A stretch of 64,000 nucleotides of DNA. It comes from an uncultured Alphaproteobacteria bacterium. GTDB lineage: Bacteria > Pseudomonadota > Alphaproteobacteria > RF32 > CAG-239. The first letter of the stretch is position 1. The number at the start of each line of letters is the position of its first letter. The position numbers were made by a program, and so were the translations under genes. Shown here piece by piece: positions 28,257 through 37,785 of the stretch. Location: the NCBI GenBank assembly GCA_934254915.1, contig CAKQMH010000003.1:62001-126000 (forward strand). Direction: 5' to 3'. The notes under the pieces were generated by a model, which was not told the origin of the DNA, did no database searches, and saw only the letters and a list, made by a program, of their open reading frames with translations.

Positions 28257-29216
28257 ATGCGCAAACAAGACTTTGAATTTTTGCTGAACCTTCTGCGCAA
28301 GTATGCCGGTTGGAATTTTGACGAAGAGCAATATTTTGTCGTTGATAAAAAGATTTCTAATTTTATTCGCGAAAAAGGCTATGCTAATGTTGAAGATCTG
28401 GTGGCTGAATTACGTTTGGGCGCAGCTCCGCTTATTTCACAAGTGGTCGAAAGTTTAGCCTTGTCTGACACGTCATTTTTCCGCGATTATGATGTTTTTA
28501 ACCGTTTTGAAAAATCGTTGCTCCCGACTTTGCGCGAGAGTAATCGTGCATCCAAACGTCTGCGGATTTGGAGCTTAGGCTGTTCAACCGGTCAGGAGGC
28601 TTATTCTATCGCTATTTGTATTCGCAATCAGTTTTTGGGGTTGAGTGAATGGAATATTGATATTGTCGGTTCGGATATCTCATCGGTTGCCATCTCCAAA
28701 GCTCAACGCGGTATTTATAACAATTTTGAAATCCAAACCGGCATGAACATTCGCACCATTCTCAAATATTTTCATAAAGAAGGCGAGCAGTGGGGTGTAA
28801 ATGATGATTTACGGCGTATGGTCGAATTTCGCCGCTACAATATGCTTGATGATATAACTCTGAGTAACAAATTTGAAGTTATCTTTTGTCGTAATGTGTT
28901 GCGCTTTTTTACTCCGGAACATCAGCGCGAGATTTTATCACGGCTCAGCAACTATCAAACTCAAGGCGGCATTCTTTATTTGGGTAAAAACGAATATATC
29001 TCAGGCATTGATGAATTTTATGAAAAACTTTCGGGCTATAGCTGCGTCTATATGTCCAAAGGGGTGAAGACCATAGTTGAGCGTCCGCGCTTAGGACACA
29101 GCCTCGAAGAATTTGCTGAGCCGGAAATGCCGCACTTTGTCCGTCCCGAAGGTTTGTTAACCGGACAGAGTCAGCCTCATTCTCTGCAAGACCCGTTTAC
29201 GCGGAAGTTTAACTAA
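28257..29216 (+). CDS. cheR: CheR-type chemoreceptor methyltransferase
   Basis: A 319-residue SAM-dependent methyltransferase that methylates Glu side chains of chemoreceptors. The N-terminal helical CheR_N domain is followed by LSDTSFFRDYDVFNRF, then the SAM site WSLGCSTGQEAYSIA and the catalytic-domain segment FEVIFCRNVLRFF, equivalent to the FDVIFCRNVLIYF motif. About 50 Pro-rich residues extend past the domain. AAGGAG precedes ATG 28257. No chemoreceptor, cheA or cheB is in the window. The stop overlaps sodB's stop by eight bases on the other strand. Confidence 0.92.
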   Translation: MRKQDFEFLLNLLRKYAGWNFDEEQYFVVDKKISNFIREKGYANVEDLVAELRLGAAPLISQVVESLALSDTSFFRDYDVFNRFEKSLLPTLRESNRASKRLRIWSLGCSTGQEAYSIAICIRNQFLGLSEWNIDIVGSDISSVAISKAQRGIYNNFEIQTGMNIRTILKYFHKEGEQWGVNDDLRRMVEFRRYNMLDDITLSNKFEVIFCRNVLRFFTPEHQREILSRLSNYQTQGGILYLGKNEYISGIDEFYEKLSGYSCVYMSKGVKTIVERPRLGHSLEEFAEPEMPHFVRPEGLLTGQSQPHSLQDPFTRKFN

Positions 29217-29781
29217 AACGCCAGTTGGCCAAGTGTTCGACAAAAGCATTAGCGAAGTCGACGCGGCGGTTTTGATAATCCAAATAATAAGCATGTTCCC
29301 AAACATCCATTGTCAACAATGGCATTTGTCCGCGCGCAATCGGTGTGTCGGCATTGGCCGTTTTACTTATTTCCAGATGCCCGTTGTGGTCAATCAGCCA
29401 AATCCAGCCGCTGCCGAATTGTGAAACCGCCGCTTGCACCCACGCTTTTTTAAATTCATCATAGCTGCCGAAATCACAAACTATTCGTTCAGCGATGTTG
29501 CCTTTCGGCTGCCCTCCGTCGGAGGATAATGACTTCCAAAAACATTCGTGGTTGAAAACTTGTCCGGCATTATTAAAAATCGCCTGATACTCTGCTCGGT
29601 TATAAGTGTTCTTGATAATATCACTGAGGCTCATGACGGCAAAGTCCGTGCCGGCGATTAATTTGTTAAGTGTCTCAACATAAGTCTTATAGTGTTTGCC
29701 ATAGTGAAATTCAAAAGTTTGGGCTGAAATATATGGCTCTAAGGCCGTAGGTTCAAAAGGAAGTTTCATCATCTCAAACAT
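29209..29781 (-). CDS. sodB: Iron superoxide dismutase
   Basis: A 190-residue Fe/Mn-type SOD that converts superoxide to peroxide and oxygen. The metal ligands are present: His in TFEFHYGKHY, His in VFNHECFW, and Asp and His in MDVWEHAYYLDYQNRR. The NHECFW form departs slightly from the usual NHTFYW. GSGWIWL and the N-terminal LPFEPTALEPYIS are typical of FeSOD. A good AAGGAG ribosome site precedes ATG 29781. It sits two bases after fliJ, possibly on the fliI-fliJ transcript. Confidence 0.95.
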   Translation of the reverse strand: MFEMMKLPFEPTALEPYISAQTFEFHYGKHYKTYVETLNKLIAGTDFAVMSLSDIIKNTYNRAEYQAIFNNAGQVFNHECFWKSLSSDGGQPKGNIAERIVCDFGSYDEFKKAWVQAAVSQFGSGWIWLIDHNGHLEISKTANADTPIARGQMPLLTMDVWEHAYYLDYQNRRVDFANAFVEHLANWRFS

Positions 29782-29782
29782 A

Positions 29783-30214
29783 TTAATCTCCTTTATCGTT
29801 TCGTTGGTGTTTTATATAAGCATTAGTTCCGATTTCATCAAGCATCTTTTGTTCTTTGTCGCTTAATTCTTTTTGTTCGGCCTTTTTACGATTTTTATCA
29901 ACAATTTCAAAAGTTTTTTGTTCCTTAAACATTGCTGAGATAGTATCGCGAATTTCTTCAATCCGCGCTTGTACGGCAGCCAATGAAGTTTCCAAGTCAT
30001 CGCGTTTTGCTATGTAGCGTTTGGCATACAGTCCGAAATCACCATAGTTGGCATGATTGCGGGCAAATTCTTTTTCCTGCTCAAATTGTGCGGTTAATTT
30101 GTTTATTTCATTAATCAGTTGCTCTTCTTTTTCCTGTTGTTCAACCAGTAATTTTCGTTGCTCGTCGATATTAAATTTTTGAATACGGGATAGAGTCTGC
30201 AAAGAGCTTTTCAT
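29783..30214 (-). CDS. fliJ: FliJ-like flagellar export chaperone
   Basis: A 143-residue, highly charged protein predicted to be almost entirely coiled coil (about residues 15-110), as FliJ is. FliJ binds the FliI hexamer and FlhA and escorts export substrates. The sequence itself is low in unique motifs, so the call leans on its position 10 bases after fliI, its length (FliJ is about 145) and the coiled coil. Confidence 0.8.
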   Translation of the reverse strand: MKSSLQTLSRIQKFNIDEQRKLLVEQQEKEEQLINEINKLTAQFEQEKEFARNHANYGDFGLYAKRYIAKRDDLETSLAAVQARIEEIRDTISAMFKEQKTFEIVDKNRKKAEQKELSDKEQKMLDEIGTNAYIKHQRNDKGD

Positions 30215-30224
30215 CGGCAGCTAC

Positions 30225-31565
30225 CTAAATTTCCGGTGTATAAGGCGTATTAAGAATATTAGCCAGTAGTTCATAGCATTCTGCCAGACTAAAACGTTCT
30301 TGTTTGCTTTGTGATAAAAATTCTTCAATCATCGGATAATAGAAAATAGCTTCGTCAACTTCATGGTTTGAACCTTTTTTATAAGCTCCTAAGCGAATAA
30401 GCTCCGCCATATCTTCGTATGATGATATATAGCGTCTGGCTTTGGCTACCAAAGCATATTCTTCTTTGGTGTCGCAGTCCGGCATGGTACGTGAAATCGA
30501 ACGGAGAATGTTTATGGCCGGATAGCGGTTGCGCTCCGCAATTGCACGGTCAAGGACAATATGTCCGTCCAAAATCGAACGTACGGCATCGGCAACTGGC
30601 TCGTTGTGGTCATCACCATCAACCAAAACTGTAAACAAACCGGTAATAGATCCGTTGCCTGAACCTGGGCCGGCACGTTCCAACAACCGCGGCAATTCGG
30701 CAAACACGCTTGGCGTATAACCTTTAGAAGCCGGAGGTTCTCCCACTGACAAAGCAATTTCGCGCTGCGCCATGGCAAAACGGGTGATAGAATCCATCAT
30801 ACACAAAACATCTTTGTTTTGATCGCGGAAGTATTCGGATACGGCCATGGTTACATATGCCGCCTGCCGACGCAGTAACGGGCTTTCATCTGATGTAGCT
30901 AATACCAATACCGATTTGGCCAAACCTTCAGCGCCCAAAACATCTTCTACAAACTCTTTTGCCTCGCGCCCGCGTTCACCGATTAAGCCGATTACGGATA
31001 TATCAGAGTCTGTATGCCGCGCCATCATTGACATTAAGGTCGATTTTCCGACGCCAGAACCGGCAAAAATGCCCATACGCTGCCCTTTACAGATAGTCAG
31101 AAAAGTGTTTACGGCCTTTACGCCAAGGTCGACTTTCCCTTTTACACGGTCGCGGAACTGCGCCGGCGGCGGTGATGATTTTATATAATACGGCTTATTA
31201 CCTTTAATTAACGGCCCTTTGCCGTCAATCGCTTCGCCGAAAGCATTTATTATGCGTCCTAACCAAGAGTGATGCGGATAAATTACCGGCGGTGCGTCTT
31301 CTACTTCAACCCTGCAGTCTAATCCGATTCCTTCCAATGAGGCATACGGCATCAACAGCAGCTTTTCGTCTTTGAAACTGACCACTTCGCACGGAATATG
31401 TTTCCCGATATTGTTAATTATATTGCATCGGTCGCCGATAGCCAGACGTGAACGAATCCCGCTGACTTCGACAAACAAACCCTGCACCCCCGTAACTTTG
31501 CCGTAATAAGCTGCATTGTTTAGTTTGTGTAGTTCTTGCAATTTGCTGTCAAAAAGTTCTGACAA
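30225..31565 (-). CDS. fliI: Flagellum-specific export ATPase
   Basis: A 446-residue member of the rotary ATPase family that powers type III export of flagellar subunits. Walker A is FAGSGVGKSTLMSM, Walker B is DVLCMMDSITRFA, and the family signature GEPPASKGYTPSVFAELPRLLERAG is complete. The GSITGLFTVLVDGDDHNEPV segment is of the FliI/type III type and not F1-ATPase. No other flagellar genes except fliJ are in the window. It is divergent from ctrA, with a 220-base shared control region. Confidence 0.94.
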   Translation of the reverse strand: MSELFDSKLQELHKLNNAAYYGKVTGVQGLFVEVSGIRSRLAIGDRCNIINNIGKHIPCEVVSFKDEKLLLMPYASLEGIGLDCRVEVEDAPPVIYPHHSWLGRIINAFGEAIDGKGPLIKGNKPYYIKSSPPPAQFRDRVKGKVDLGVKAVNTFLTICKGQRMGIFAGSGVGKSTLMSMMARHTDSDISVIGLIGERGREAKEFVEDVLGAEGLAKSVLVLATSDESPLLRRQAAYVTMAVSEYFRDQNKDVLCMMDSITRFAMAQREIALSVGEPPASKGYTPSVFAELPRLLERAGPGSGNGSITGLFTVLVDGDDHNEPVADAVRSILDGHIVLDRAIAERNRYPAINILRSISRTMPDCDTKEEYALVAKARRYISSYEDMAELIRLGAYKKGSNHEVDEAIFYYPMIEEFLSQSKQERFSLAECYELLANILNTPYTPEI

Positions 31566-31683
31566 TTTTTATTCCCCGATTTGTTGCAATAATATTTAAT
31601 ATTGCATCACTTAGCGATTTATACAACGAATTAATCGAAAACTTTTATTAAAATGTGAATATTTTTGCCGGTTTTATCTTTTT

Positions 31684-31701
31684 TGTTAATAATTATTAAC
31701 A
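31684..31701. promoter_or_regulatory. 18-bp perfect palindrome in the ctrA/fliI control region
   Basis: TGTTAATAATTATTAACA is a perfect inverted repeat about 85 bases upstream of the ctrA start. It contains two TTAA half-sites in the arrangement TTAA-N6-TTAA(C), one base shorter than the known CtrA site TTAA-N7-TTAA. A further GTTAACAA half-site lies at about 31717-31724. It is likely an autoregulatory operator or another dimeric regulator's site. The region from 31566 to 31786 has no gene and is very AT-rich. Confidence 0.5.
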
Positions 31702-31786
31702 GCCCTTGCAAAAAAGTTAACAAATAAAAAAATAGGCGTTAAGATATTACCATAAATTAAATAAATTGCCTAAGGGGGAAGTTGTT

Positions 31787-32476
31787 ATGCGGGTTTTGTT
31801 AGTTGAAGATGATTATGCCATCTCCCAAAGTATTGAAACAATGCTCAAAAAAGAAGGTATGATTGTAGATACCACGGATTTGGGCGAAGACGGGCTGGAA
31901 ATCGGCAAGCTTTATGATTATGACATCATCATTTTGGATTTGATGCTGCCGGATATGAACGGTTACGAGGTCTTGAAAAACCTTCGCGCTTCCAAAATCA
32001 ATACTCCGGTGCTGATTTTGTCAGGCCTCAGTGAACCGGACAAAAAGGTAAAAGGTCTGGGCTATGGCGCTGATGACTATTTAACCAAACCGTTTGACAA
32101 AGCTGAGCTGTTGGCACGTATTCAGGCTGTGGTCAGACGTTCTAAAGGCCATTCTAATTCAATTATCCGCACCGGTGATGTCGAAGTCAATCTTGATAAC
32201 CAAACGGTTACGGTTAAAGATAAAACCTTGCACCTAACCGGTAAAGAGTATGGAATTATGGAATTGTTGTCTTTGCGCAAAGGTTCTACTTTGAATAAAG
32301 ATCAATTCCTGAACCACCTGTATGGTGGTATTGATGAACCGGAATTGAAGATTATTGACGTGTTCATCTGCAAGCTGCGCAAGAAGTTGGAAAAAGCTTC
32401 GGGCGGCAAGAACTACATTGAGACTGTTTGGGGACGCGGTTATGTTTTGCGCGACCCTGATGAAGTTAAAAAATAA
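31787..32476 (+). CDS. ctrA: CtrA cell-cycle transcriptional regulator
   Basis: The OmpR-type master regulator of the alphaproteobacterial cell cycle, motility and division. 229 residues. The receiver domain (1-120) has the acidic pair Glu7-Asp8-Asp9, phosphoacceptor Asp51 (IIILDLMLPDMNGY) and switch Lys in YLTKPFD. The winged-helix domain (about 130-225) has LTGKEYGIMELLSLRKG and KIIDVFICKLRKKL, near-diagnostic for CtrA. The C-terminus ends in charged residues rather than the Ala-Ala degradation tag of Caulobacter CtrA, so ClpXP control may differ. ATG 31787 follows AGGGGGAAG; an in-frame start at 31766 is rejected. Phosphate would come via the ChpT-like protein. Confidence 0.96.
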   Translation: MRVLLVEDDYAISQSIETMLKKEGMIVDTTDLGEDGLEIGKLYDYDIIILDLMLPDMNGYEVLKNLRASKINTPVLILSGLSEPDKKVKGLGYGADDYLTKPFDKAELLARIQAVVRRSKGHSNSIIRTGDVEVNLDNQTVTVKDKTLHLTGKEYGIMELLSLRKGSTLNKDQFLNHLYGGIDEPELKIIDVFICKLRKKLEKASGGKNYIETVWGRGYVLRDPDEVKK

Positions 32477-32502
32477 AATCGTTACTTTTTATTACTGATA
32501 GC

Positions 32503-32538
32503 GAAAACCCCGTTTCTTCGAAAGAAACGGGGTTTTTC
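32503..32538. terminator. Bidirectional Rho-independent terminator between ctrA and glgP
   Basis: AAAACCCCGTTTCTT and AAGAAACGGGGTTTTT form a perfect 15-bp stem with a three-base loop. Runs of A and T on the two sides serve both the ctrA (+) and glgP (-) transcripts. Confidence 0.92.
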
Positions 32539-32556
32539 GTTAAATATTTTGCTTTT

Positions 32557-35016
32557 TTAGCAGGGTTTTATATTCCAAATATCTTTGGCATATTCCATAA
32601 CCGCGCGGTCTGAAGTAAACTTACCGATACGAGCCACATTGAGCAAAGCTTTTTTCGCCCAGGCATCTTTGTTCAGGAAGTCTTTTTCAGCCTCTTTCAT
32701 CTTTTGGTTAAAGGCTTGTAAGTCAGCCAGAACAAAAAAGTAATCGCGATTAACCAATTCTTCGAAAATCGGCTTGAATAACAATACAAAATCCTTTTCG
32801 CAGAACATATTGGAGTTTACGGCATTCATAATCCGTTTAACATAAGAGTTATTTTCATAAATCTCACGCGGATTATAAGTCGCGCGTTGATCGTGAATTT
32901 CTTTTTCGGTCAGACCGAATAAATAGAAGTTCTCAGCTCCGACTTCTTCGCGAATTTCAATGTTGGCACCGTCGAGCGTACCTAATGTCATAGCCCCGTT
33001 CAAGGCAAATTTCATATTACCGGTACCGCTGGCCTCAAAACCGGCCGTCGATGACTGAATACTTAAATCCGCCGCAGGAATCAAAACTTCGGCCAAAGAA
33101 ACTTTATAATCCGGAATAAAGACAACCTTCAACATATCGCCGACCCGCGGATCATTATTGACCACATCGGCCACATTGTTAATCAGTTTAATGATTAATT
33201 TGGCAAAATTATATGACGGAGCGGCTTTGCCCGCAAAAATATAAGTTTTGGGCGTTGTCGGTTTTGCATTGTCTTTAATGATGTCCAAATAATCACCGAT
33301 AACCTGCAAAATCGTCATCAATTGGCGTTTGTATTCGTGAATACGTTTAGCATGAACAATAAACATACTCTTGGGGTTAACCAAAACGTTGGTTGCTTTG
33401 AAAATAATCTTAGCCAGACGTTCTTTGTTGGCAACCTTAATTGCGCTGAATTCTTTAAGGAATTTCTTGTCATTGACAAATTCTTCCAGTTTGCGCAATT
33501 CGGTAAGTTTGGTAATCCATTCATCGCCGATTTTAGAGCTGATAAGGCTTGAAAGTGATGTATTGGCATGCAGCAGCCAGCGGCGCGGTGTAATACCGTT
33601 GGTAACGTTTTTGAATTTTTCCGGCCACAGCTCATAAAATTCGGGAACTAATGAAGTTTTAATCAGTTCCGAGTGAATTTTGGCTACCCCGTTAACCGAG
33701 AACGAACCGACGATTGACAGGTTGGCCATACGGATAATTTGGTTGTCGCCTTCACCATGAACAATCGAAACTTTATCCAGTTTTTCGTGATCATCACCGA
33801 ATTTTGACCGTGCAAAGTCAATAAAGCGGCGGTTGATTTCATAAATAATCTGTAAGTGGCGCGGCAGCATTTTGCCGATAATTCTGGCCGGCCATGTTTC
33901 CAAAGCTTCCGGCAACAGGGTGTGGTTGGTGTAAGCAAACACACGGCTGGTAATATCCCAAGCTTTCTCCCATTCTTGTCCGTGAACATCGACCAACAAA
34001 CGCATTAATTCGGCAATGGCGATGGCCGGGTGGGTGTCATTGAGTTGAACACATACTTTATCCGGCAGCTCGCCGAAATCATCGCTCTTTTCCAAAAAGC
34101 GGCGGACAATATCCTGCATTGCGCAAGATACAAAGAAATATTGCTGTTTTAAGCGCAGTTCTTTACCCGATTCTACCGCATCGGAAGGGTATAATACTTT
34201 CGAAATCGTTTCGGTTTCGATTTTTTCCTTCATTGCTTCAATATAACCGCCTTCGTTGAAGATGTTAATATCAAGCTCATCATCGGTCTTAGCCGAAAAC
34301 AGACGCAGATAGTTTACGGACTTGCCGTCATAGCCCACAATCGGAAAATCAAACGGAACGCCGTATAATGTCTTAGTGTTCATCCAAATGAAACTTTTAG
34401 TGCCGTTGCCGTTATCCAGAGTTTCAACATCGCCGTAAATCGGAATTTTAACCGTACGATCCTGACGGGCAAACTGCCAAGGAGAATCTTCACCTTGCCA
34501 GCTGTCGGCCTGTTCAATTTGATATCCGTTTTCAAATTTTTGTTTAAATAATCCGAATTGGTAGTTAATGCCGTAACCAAATCCCGGAATACCCATTGAT
34601 GCCATTGAATCCAAATAGCAGGCTGCCAAACGGCCCAAGCCGCCGTTACCTAATGCCGGATCATATTCGGCATCAAAAATCTCGTCTAAAGATATGTCAG
34701 GAAAACCGTCAATTTTAATACTCTTTAAGATATCAAACAAACCAAGGTTGTGCAGGTTGTTTTCCAAAGAACGCCCGATAAGATATTCAATTGAGAGATA
34801 ATAGATTCGTTTAGAATTGCATTTATTATAACGAGCCATGGTTTCGTACATTTTATCCATGGCAAATTCGCGTACGGCCAAAGCAATAACTTCCATAGCT
34901 TCATCTTTGGTCAGTTCGCAGGTTCGTTTACCGATAAAATATTTGATATAATGCTCAATTGAAAGTTTCAGGCGCGCCCGATCAATTTCATTAATTATGG
35001 CGGAATTCTTCTTCAC
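32557..35016 (-). CDS. glgP: Glycogen/alpha-glucan phosphorylase
   Basis: Releases glucose-1-phosphate from glycogen or maltodextrin; a PLP enzyme of 819 residues, the usual length. The catalytic signature EASGTGNMKFALNGA carries the PLP-binding Lys. NGGLGRLAACYLDSMA, GYGINYQFGLFKQ, and VQLNDTHPAIAIAELMR are also present. GTG 35016 is chosen as start because AAGGAG lies nine bases before it and the family block begins soon after; the upstream in-frame ATG at 35064 adds unrelated residues. No glgA, glgB or glgC is in the window. Confidence 0.95.
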   Translation of the reverse strand: MKKNSAIINEIDRARLKLSIEHYIKYFIGKRTCELTKDEAMEVIALAVREFAMDKMYETMARYNKCNSKRIYYLSIEYLIGRSLENNLHNLGLFDILKSIKIDGFPDISLDEIFDAEYDPALGNGGLGRLAACYLDSMASMGIPGFGYGINYQFGLFKQKFENGYQIEQADSWQGEDSPWQFARQDRTVKIPIYGDVETLDNGNGTKSFIWMNTKTLYGVPFDFPIVGYDGKSVNYLRLFSAKTDDELDINIFNEGGYIEAMKEKIETETISKVLYPSDAVESGKELRLKQQYFFVSCAMQDIVRRFLEKSDDFGELPDKVCVQLNDTHPAIAIAELMRLLVDVHGQEWEKAWDITSRVFAYTNHTLLPEALETWPARIIGKMLPRHLQIIYEINRRFIDFARSKFGDDHEKLDKVSIVHGEGDNQIIRMANLSIVGSFSVNGVAKIHSELIKTSLVPEFYELWPEKFKNVTNGITPRRWLLHANTSLSSLISSKIGDEWITKLTELRKLEEFVNDKKFLKEFSAIKVANKERLAKIIFKATNVLVNPKSMFIVHAKRIHEYKRQLMTILQVIGDYLDIIKDNAKPTTPKTYIFAGKAAPSYNFAKLIIKLINNVADVVNNDPRVGDMLKVVFIPDYKVSLAEVLIPAADLSIQSSTAGFEASGTGNMKFALNGAMTLGTLDGANIEIREEVGAENFYLFGLTEKEIHDQRATYNPREIYENNSYVKRIMNAVNSNMFCEKDFVLLFKPIFEELVNRDYFFVLADLQAFNQKMKEAEKDFLNKDAWAKKALLNVARIGKFTSDRAVMEYAKDIWNIKPC

Positions 35017-35152
35017 TTTAACACACTCCTTATAAAAACAAAAATACCTACTTATCCTCAACATTAGGAAAAATTGTTTGAAATATGGTTAATAAATAAC
35101 TCTTTTTTTTGCTCAATAAGAGGGGCGGATATTAGTTTTTAAAGAAAAAATC

Positions 35153-35180
35153 TTGTAAATTAAAAGTGATGTAATATAAT
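35153..35180 (+). promoter_or_regulatory. Candidate sigma70-type promoter for the TolC gene
   Basis: TTGTAA at 35153-35158, a 16-base spacer and a consensus TATAAT at 35175-35180 lie about 35 bases before ATG 35215. Confidence 0.6.
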
Positions 35181-35214
35181 CACCGCAAATTGAATATATT
35201 ATAAGGTGAGAACG

Positions 35215-36570
35215 ATGAAAAAAAGTTTTGCAGCCGGACTGATGATGGCCACGGCACTTGTTTTTGGTGGAAGCGCTGAAGCTCAAACAATTTTTGATGC
35301 CTTGAGCAAAACCTATAACTCTAACCCGACATTGCAGGCTCAGCGTGCATATTTGCGCAGCGTTGATGAAAATGCCGCCATTGCCAAATCGGGTTATCGT
35401 CCAAATATTGCCTTAACCGCAGGTTATAATGACAAAAATTCCAATGTCGACGGCGGCCAGGGCGGCGACAGTACCACCAAGTCAATGGCCGCAAAGATTT
35501 CGCAGCCTTTGTTCAGCGGTTTCAGTACGGTTAACTCGGTTAAATCGGCTGACAGCTATATTCGTGCCGAACAGAACAATCTTTATACGATTGAACAAAA
35601 CGTATTTATGGAAGCTTCTACCGCTTATCTGGATGTTTTGCAAAACTCCGCGATTGTTGAATTGCAAAAAAACAATGAAAAACTTTTGAAAAAACGTCTT
35701 GATGAAACCATTCAACGCTTTAACGTTGGTGAAGTTACACGTACTGATGTTTCGCAATCCCGCGCCCGCTATTCGCAGGCTGTTTCGGATCGAATTGCCT
35801 CCGAAGGCAATTTAGAAGCCTCTAAGGCTACGTATATTCAGCTTATCGGCTCGCAACCGCAAAAGTTAGAAGAGCCGGTTGCAATAAAAGACTTCCTGCC
35901 CAAAACTTATGATGATGCTTATAATGTTGCTGTTGCCAACAATTATAACATTCAGGCGGCTAAACAGATGCTGAAATCACGTAGTTATGATGTTTATACC
36001 CAAACCGGAGCATTGTTGCCGCAGGTAAGCTTGGACGGGTCAGTATCTAAGGTAAAAACCGAAAATGATAATGCGTTGCTGAATGACACGACCGCTGACA
36101 ATGTCGAATGGGGTGTCAATATGACCGTTCCATTGTATAATTCCGGCGAAAGCCGTGCCAAAATCCGTCAGAGCAAGCATCTGAAGTGGCAGGCTCAGGA
36201 ACAGGTTTTGGAAGCTGAAAGACAAGTTAAGTCGGTTGTTTCCAGTGCTTGGGAATATATGATTGCCAACCAGTCCAAGATTAAAGCTATTCAGGATCAG
36301 GTTAAGGCCAATGAAGTTGCTCTTGACGGTGTTCAAAAAGAGGAAGCTTTAGGTAATCGTACCATTCTTGATGTCTTGGATGCTTATCAGGAGCTGTTAA
36401 ATTCTAACGTTAATGAAGTCAAAGCCCGCCGTGACTACTATGTATCCGGTATGAACCTGTTGGTTGCTATGGGCAAGCTTACCGCTCAGGATTTGAAGCT
36501 TGGGGTTGATATCTACAATCCTAAAAAATTCTACAAAGAAACAAGAGATAAATGGTTGTCGCTTAATTAA
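35215..36570 (+). CDS. TolC-family outer membrane efflux channel
   Basis: A 451-residue outer membrane factor that would pair with a type I secretion or RND pump. The signal peptide covers 1-23 (cleavage near AEA-QT). Two repeated OEP domains follow; the first has LSKTYNSNPTLQAQRAYLRS and FNVGEVTRTDVSQSRARY, the second has VPLYNSGE and the GNRTILDVLDAYQELLN block, all typical of TolC. ATG 35215 follows AAGGTGAG; an in-frame GTG lies nine bases upstream. No pump or adaptor genes are adjacent. Confidence 0.92.
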   Translation: MKKSFAAGLMMATALVFGGSAEAQTIFDALSKTYNSNPTLQAQRAYLRSVDENAAIAKSGYRPNIALTAGYNDKNSNVDGGQGGDSTTKSMAAKISQPLFSGFSTVNSVKSADSYIRAEQNNLYTIEQNVFMEASTAYLDVLQNSAIVELQKNNEKLLKKRLDETIQRFNVGEVTRTDVSQSRARYSQAVSDRIASEGNLEASKATYIQLIGSQPQKLEEPVAIKDFLPKTYDDAYNVAVANNYNIQAAKQMLKSRSYDVYTQTGALLPQVSLDGSVSKVKTENDNALLNDTTADNVEWGVNMTVPLYNSGESRAKIRQSKHLKWQAQEQVLEAERQVKSVVSSAWEYMIANQSKIKAIQDQVKANEVALDGVQKEEALGNRTILDVLDAYQELLNSNVNEVKARRDYYVSGMNLLVAMGKLTAQDLKLGVDIYNPKKFYKETRDKWLSLN

Positions 36571-36654
36571 CGGTTAAATTGTCGAGGATAAAACTTGCTA
36601 ATAAAATAAAACTATGCTTAAATATCCTCAAATTTAATTAGGGAACGCTCTGAA

Positions 36655-37683
36655 ATGGCAGAAAACAACGACGAAGAACTCTCTATGGAAGATATCCTCT
36701 CTTCCATTAAGAATATTTTAGCTGAAGATGAGGCCGAAAAAACGGCAGTTGCTGCTGAAACCTCATCTCCCGATTTGCCGCCTGAACCTGAGGCTGCAGA
36801 TCCGGTAGCTGATGTGGTGTCAGCTCCGGTCGAGAGTGTTTCGCCTGAGGCCGAAGACGATATTTTGGATTTGTCGCCGTCTATGCGGGTTATGGATAAG
36901 GAGGCACAAACTCCGGAAATAAATATCAGCGAAGAGTTGGAAGGTATTTCTGCTTCTGCACCGGTTGTACCGGAAGCCGAACCGGCAATTGAACCGGAAA
37001 ATATCAGTCTGGAACAAGAGCTCGACAATCCGGTTTTGGACAATTCTGATCCTTTCTATACTCCGGAAGAAGATGACCGAACCACGGTAGTGGCAGAGCC
37101 TGAACCGGAAACTACTTCTGAAGTTTCTCCACTGGCGGAAGTTGCACCGGAAGATGATGTCGTTTCGACCGCTACACCGATTGCCGAGCTGATTTCAGAA
37201 CCTGTTCAAGAACCAGAACCGGTTTATGCTGCTCCTGAACCGATTCCGGCAACGATTATTGAACCAAAGCCGCAAAATATTTCACAACCGGTCTATGCTG
37301 AGCCGCAGCAAGAGGTTGTTGACGCACCATCTCCATCTGATGCGGTTGATGTTTCCGCCTCGATTATTAACAATTTTGCGAAAATGTTCAGTAAAAAAGA
37401 ACCAGAGCCGCAGCCGGTTGTTGCCGCGGTCGCTGAGCCGGTTAAAAACATCGGCAACGGTTCTCAAACGATTACAGATGTTGTTGCGGATGTTATTCGC
37501 CAAATTATCGGTGCTGAAGTTGCCAACCATTGGCATGAGGGGCTGGATTACAATCAATTGGCTCGCGAAGAGATTTCTCGTCAAACCAAACTGTGGCTTG
37601 ATGCAAATTTGCCTGCTATCGTCGAAAAAACCGTTAAAAACGAGATTGAACGAGTGATGGCAAAGGTCGGCACTGAGCAGTAA
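36655..37683 (+). CDS. popZ: PopZ-like polar organising protein (DUF2497)
   Basis: A 342-residue protein with the PopZ architecture: a short N-terminal helix (MEDILSSIKNILAEDEAE), a long acidic, Pro-rich disordered linker (about 30-260), and a C-terminal helical oligomerisation domain (about 270-340) with VVADVIRQII and ARE-EI-RQTKLWLDANLP, the DUF2497 signature. In Caulobacter PopZ forms a polar condensate that anchors ParB and cell-cycle factors. The linker is longer than in Caulobacter (177 residues in total there). It is directly upstream of valS, an arrangement common in alphaproteobacteria. Confidence 0.92.
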   Translation: MAENNDEELSMEDILSSIKNILAEDEAEKTAVAAETSSPDLPPEPEAADPVADVVSAPVESVSPEAEDDILDLSPSMRVMDKEAQTPEINISEELEGISASAPVVPEAEPAIEPENISLEQELDNPVLDNSDPFYTPEEDDRTTVVAEPEPETTSEVSPLAEVAPEDDVVSTATPIAELISEPVQEPEPVYAAPEPIPATIIEPKPQNISQPVYAEPQQEVVDAPSPSDAVDVSASIINNFAKMFSKKEPEPQPVVAAVAEPVKNIGNGSQTITDVVADVIRQIIGAEVANHWHEGLDYNQLAREEISRQTKLWLDANLPAIVEKTVKNEIERVMAKVGTEQ

Positions 37684-37715
37684 TTTTTTTATTGCGCCGT
37701 CCTTAAAACTTTTTT

Positions 37716-37746
37716 GCCCCCAAATCAGGTTTTGAGGGCTTTTTTG
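37716..37746 (+). terminator. Rho-independent terminator after popZ
   Basis: GCCCCCAAA and TTTGAGGGC form a nine-position stem with one mismatch around a six-base loop, followed by TTTTTT. It separates popZ from valS. Confidence 0.75.
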
Positions 37747-37785
37747 CGTAATTAGTAAGGTTAAATATAAAATTGGAATTAAACA

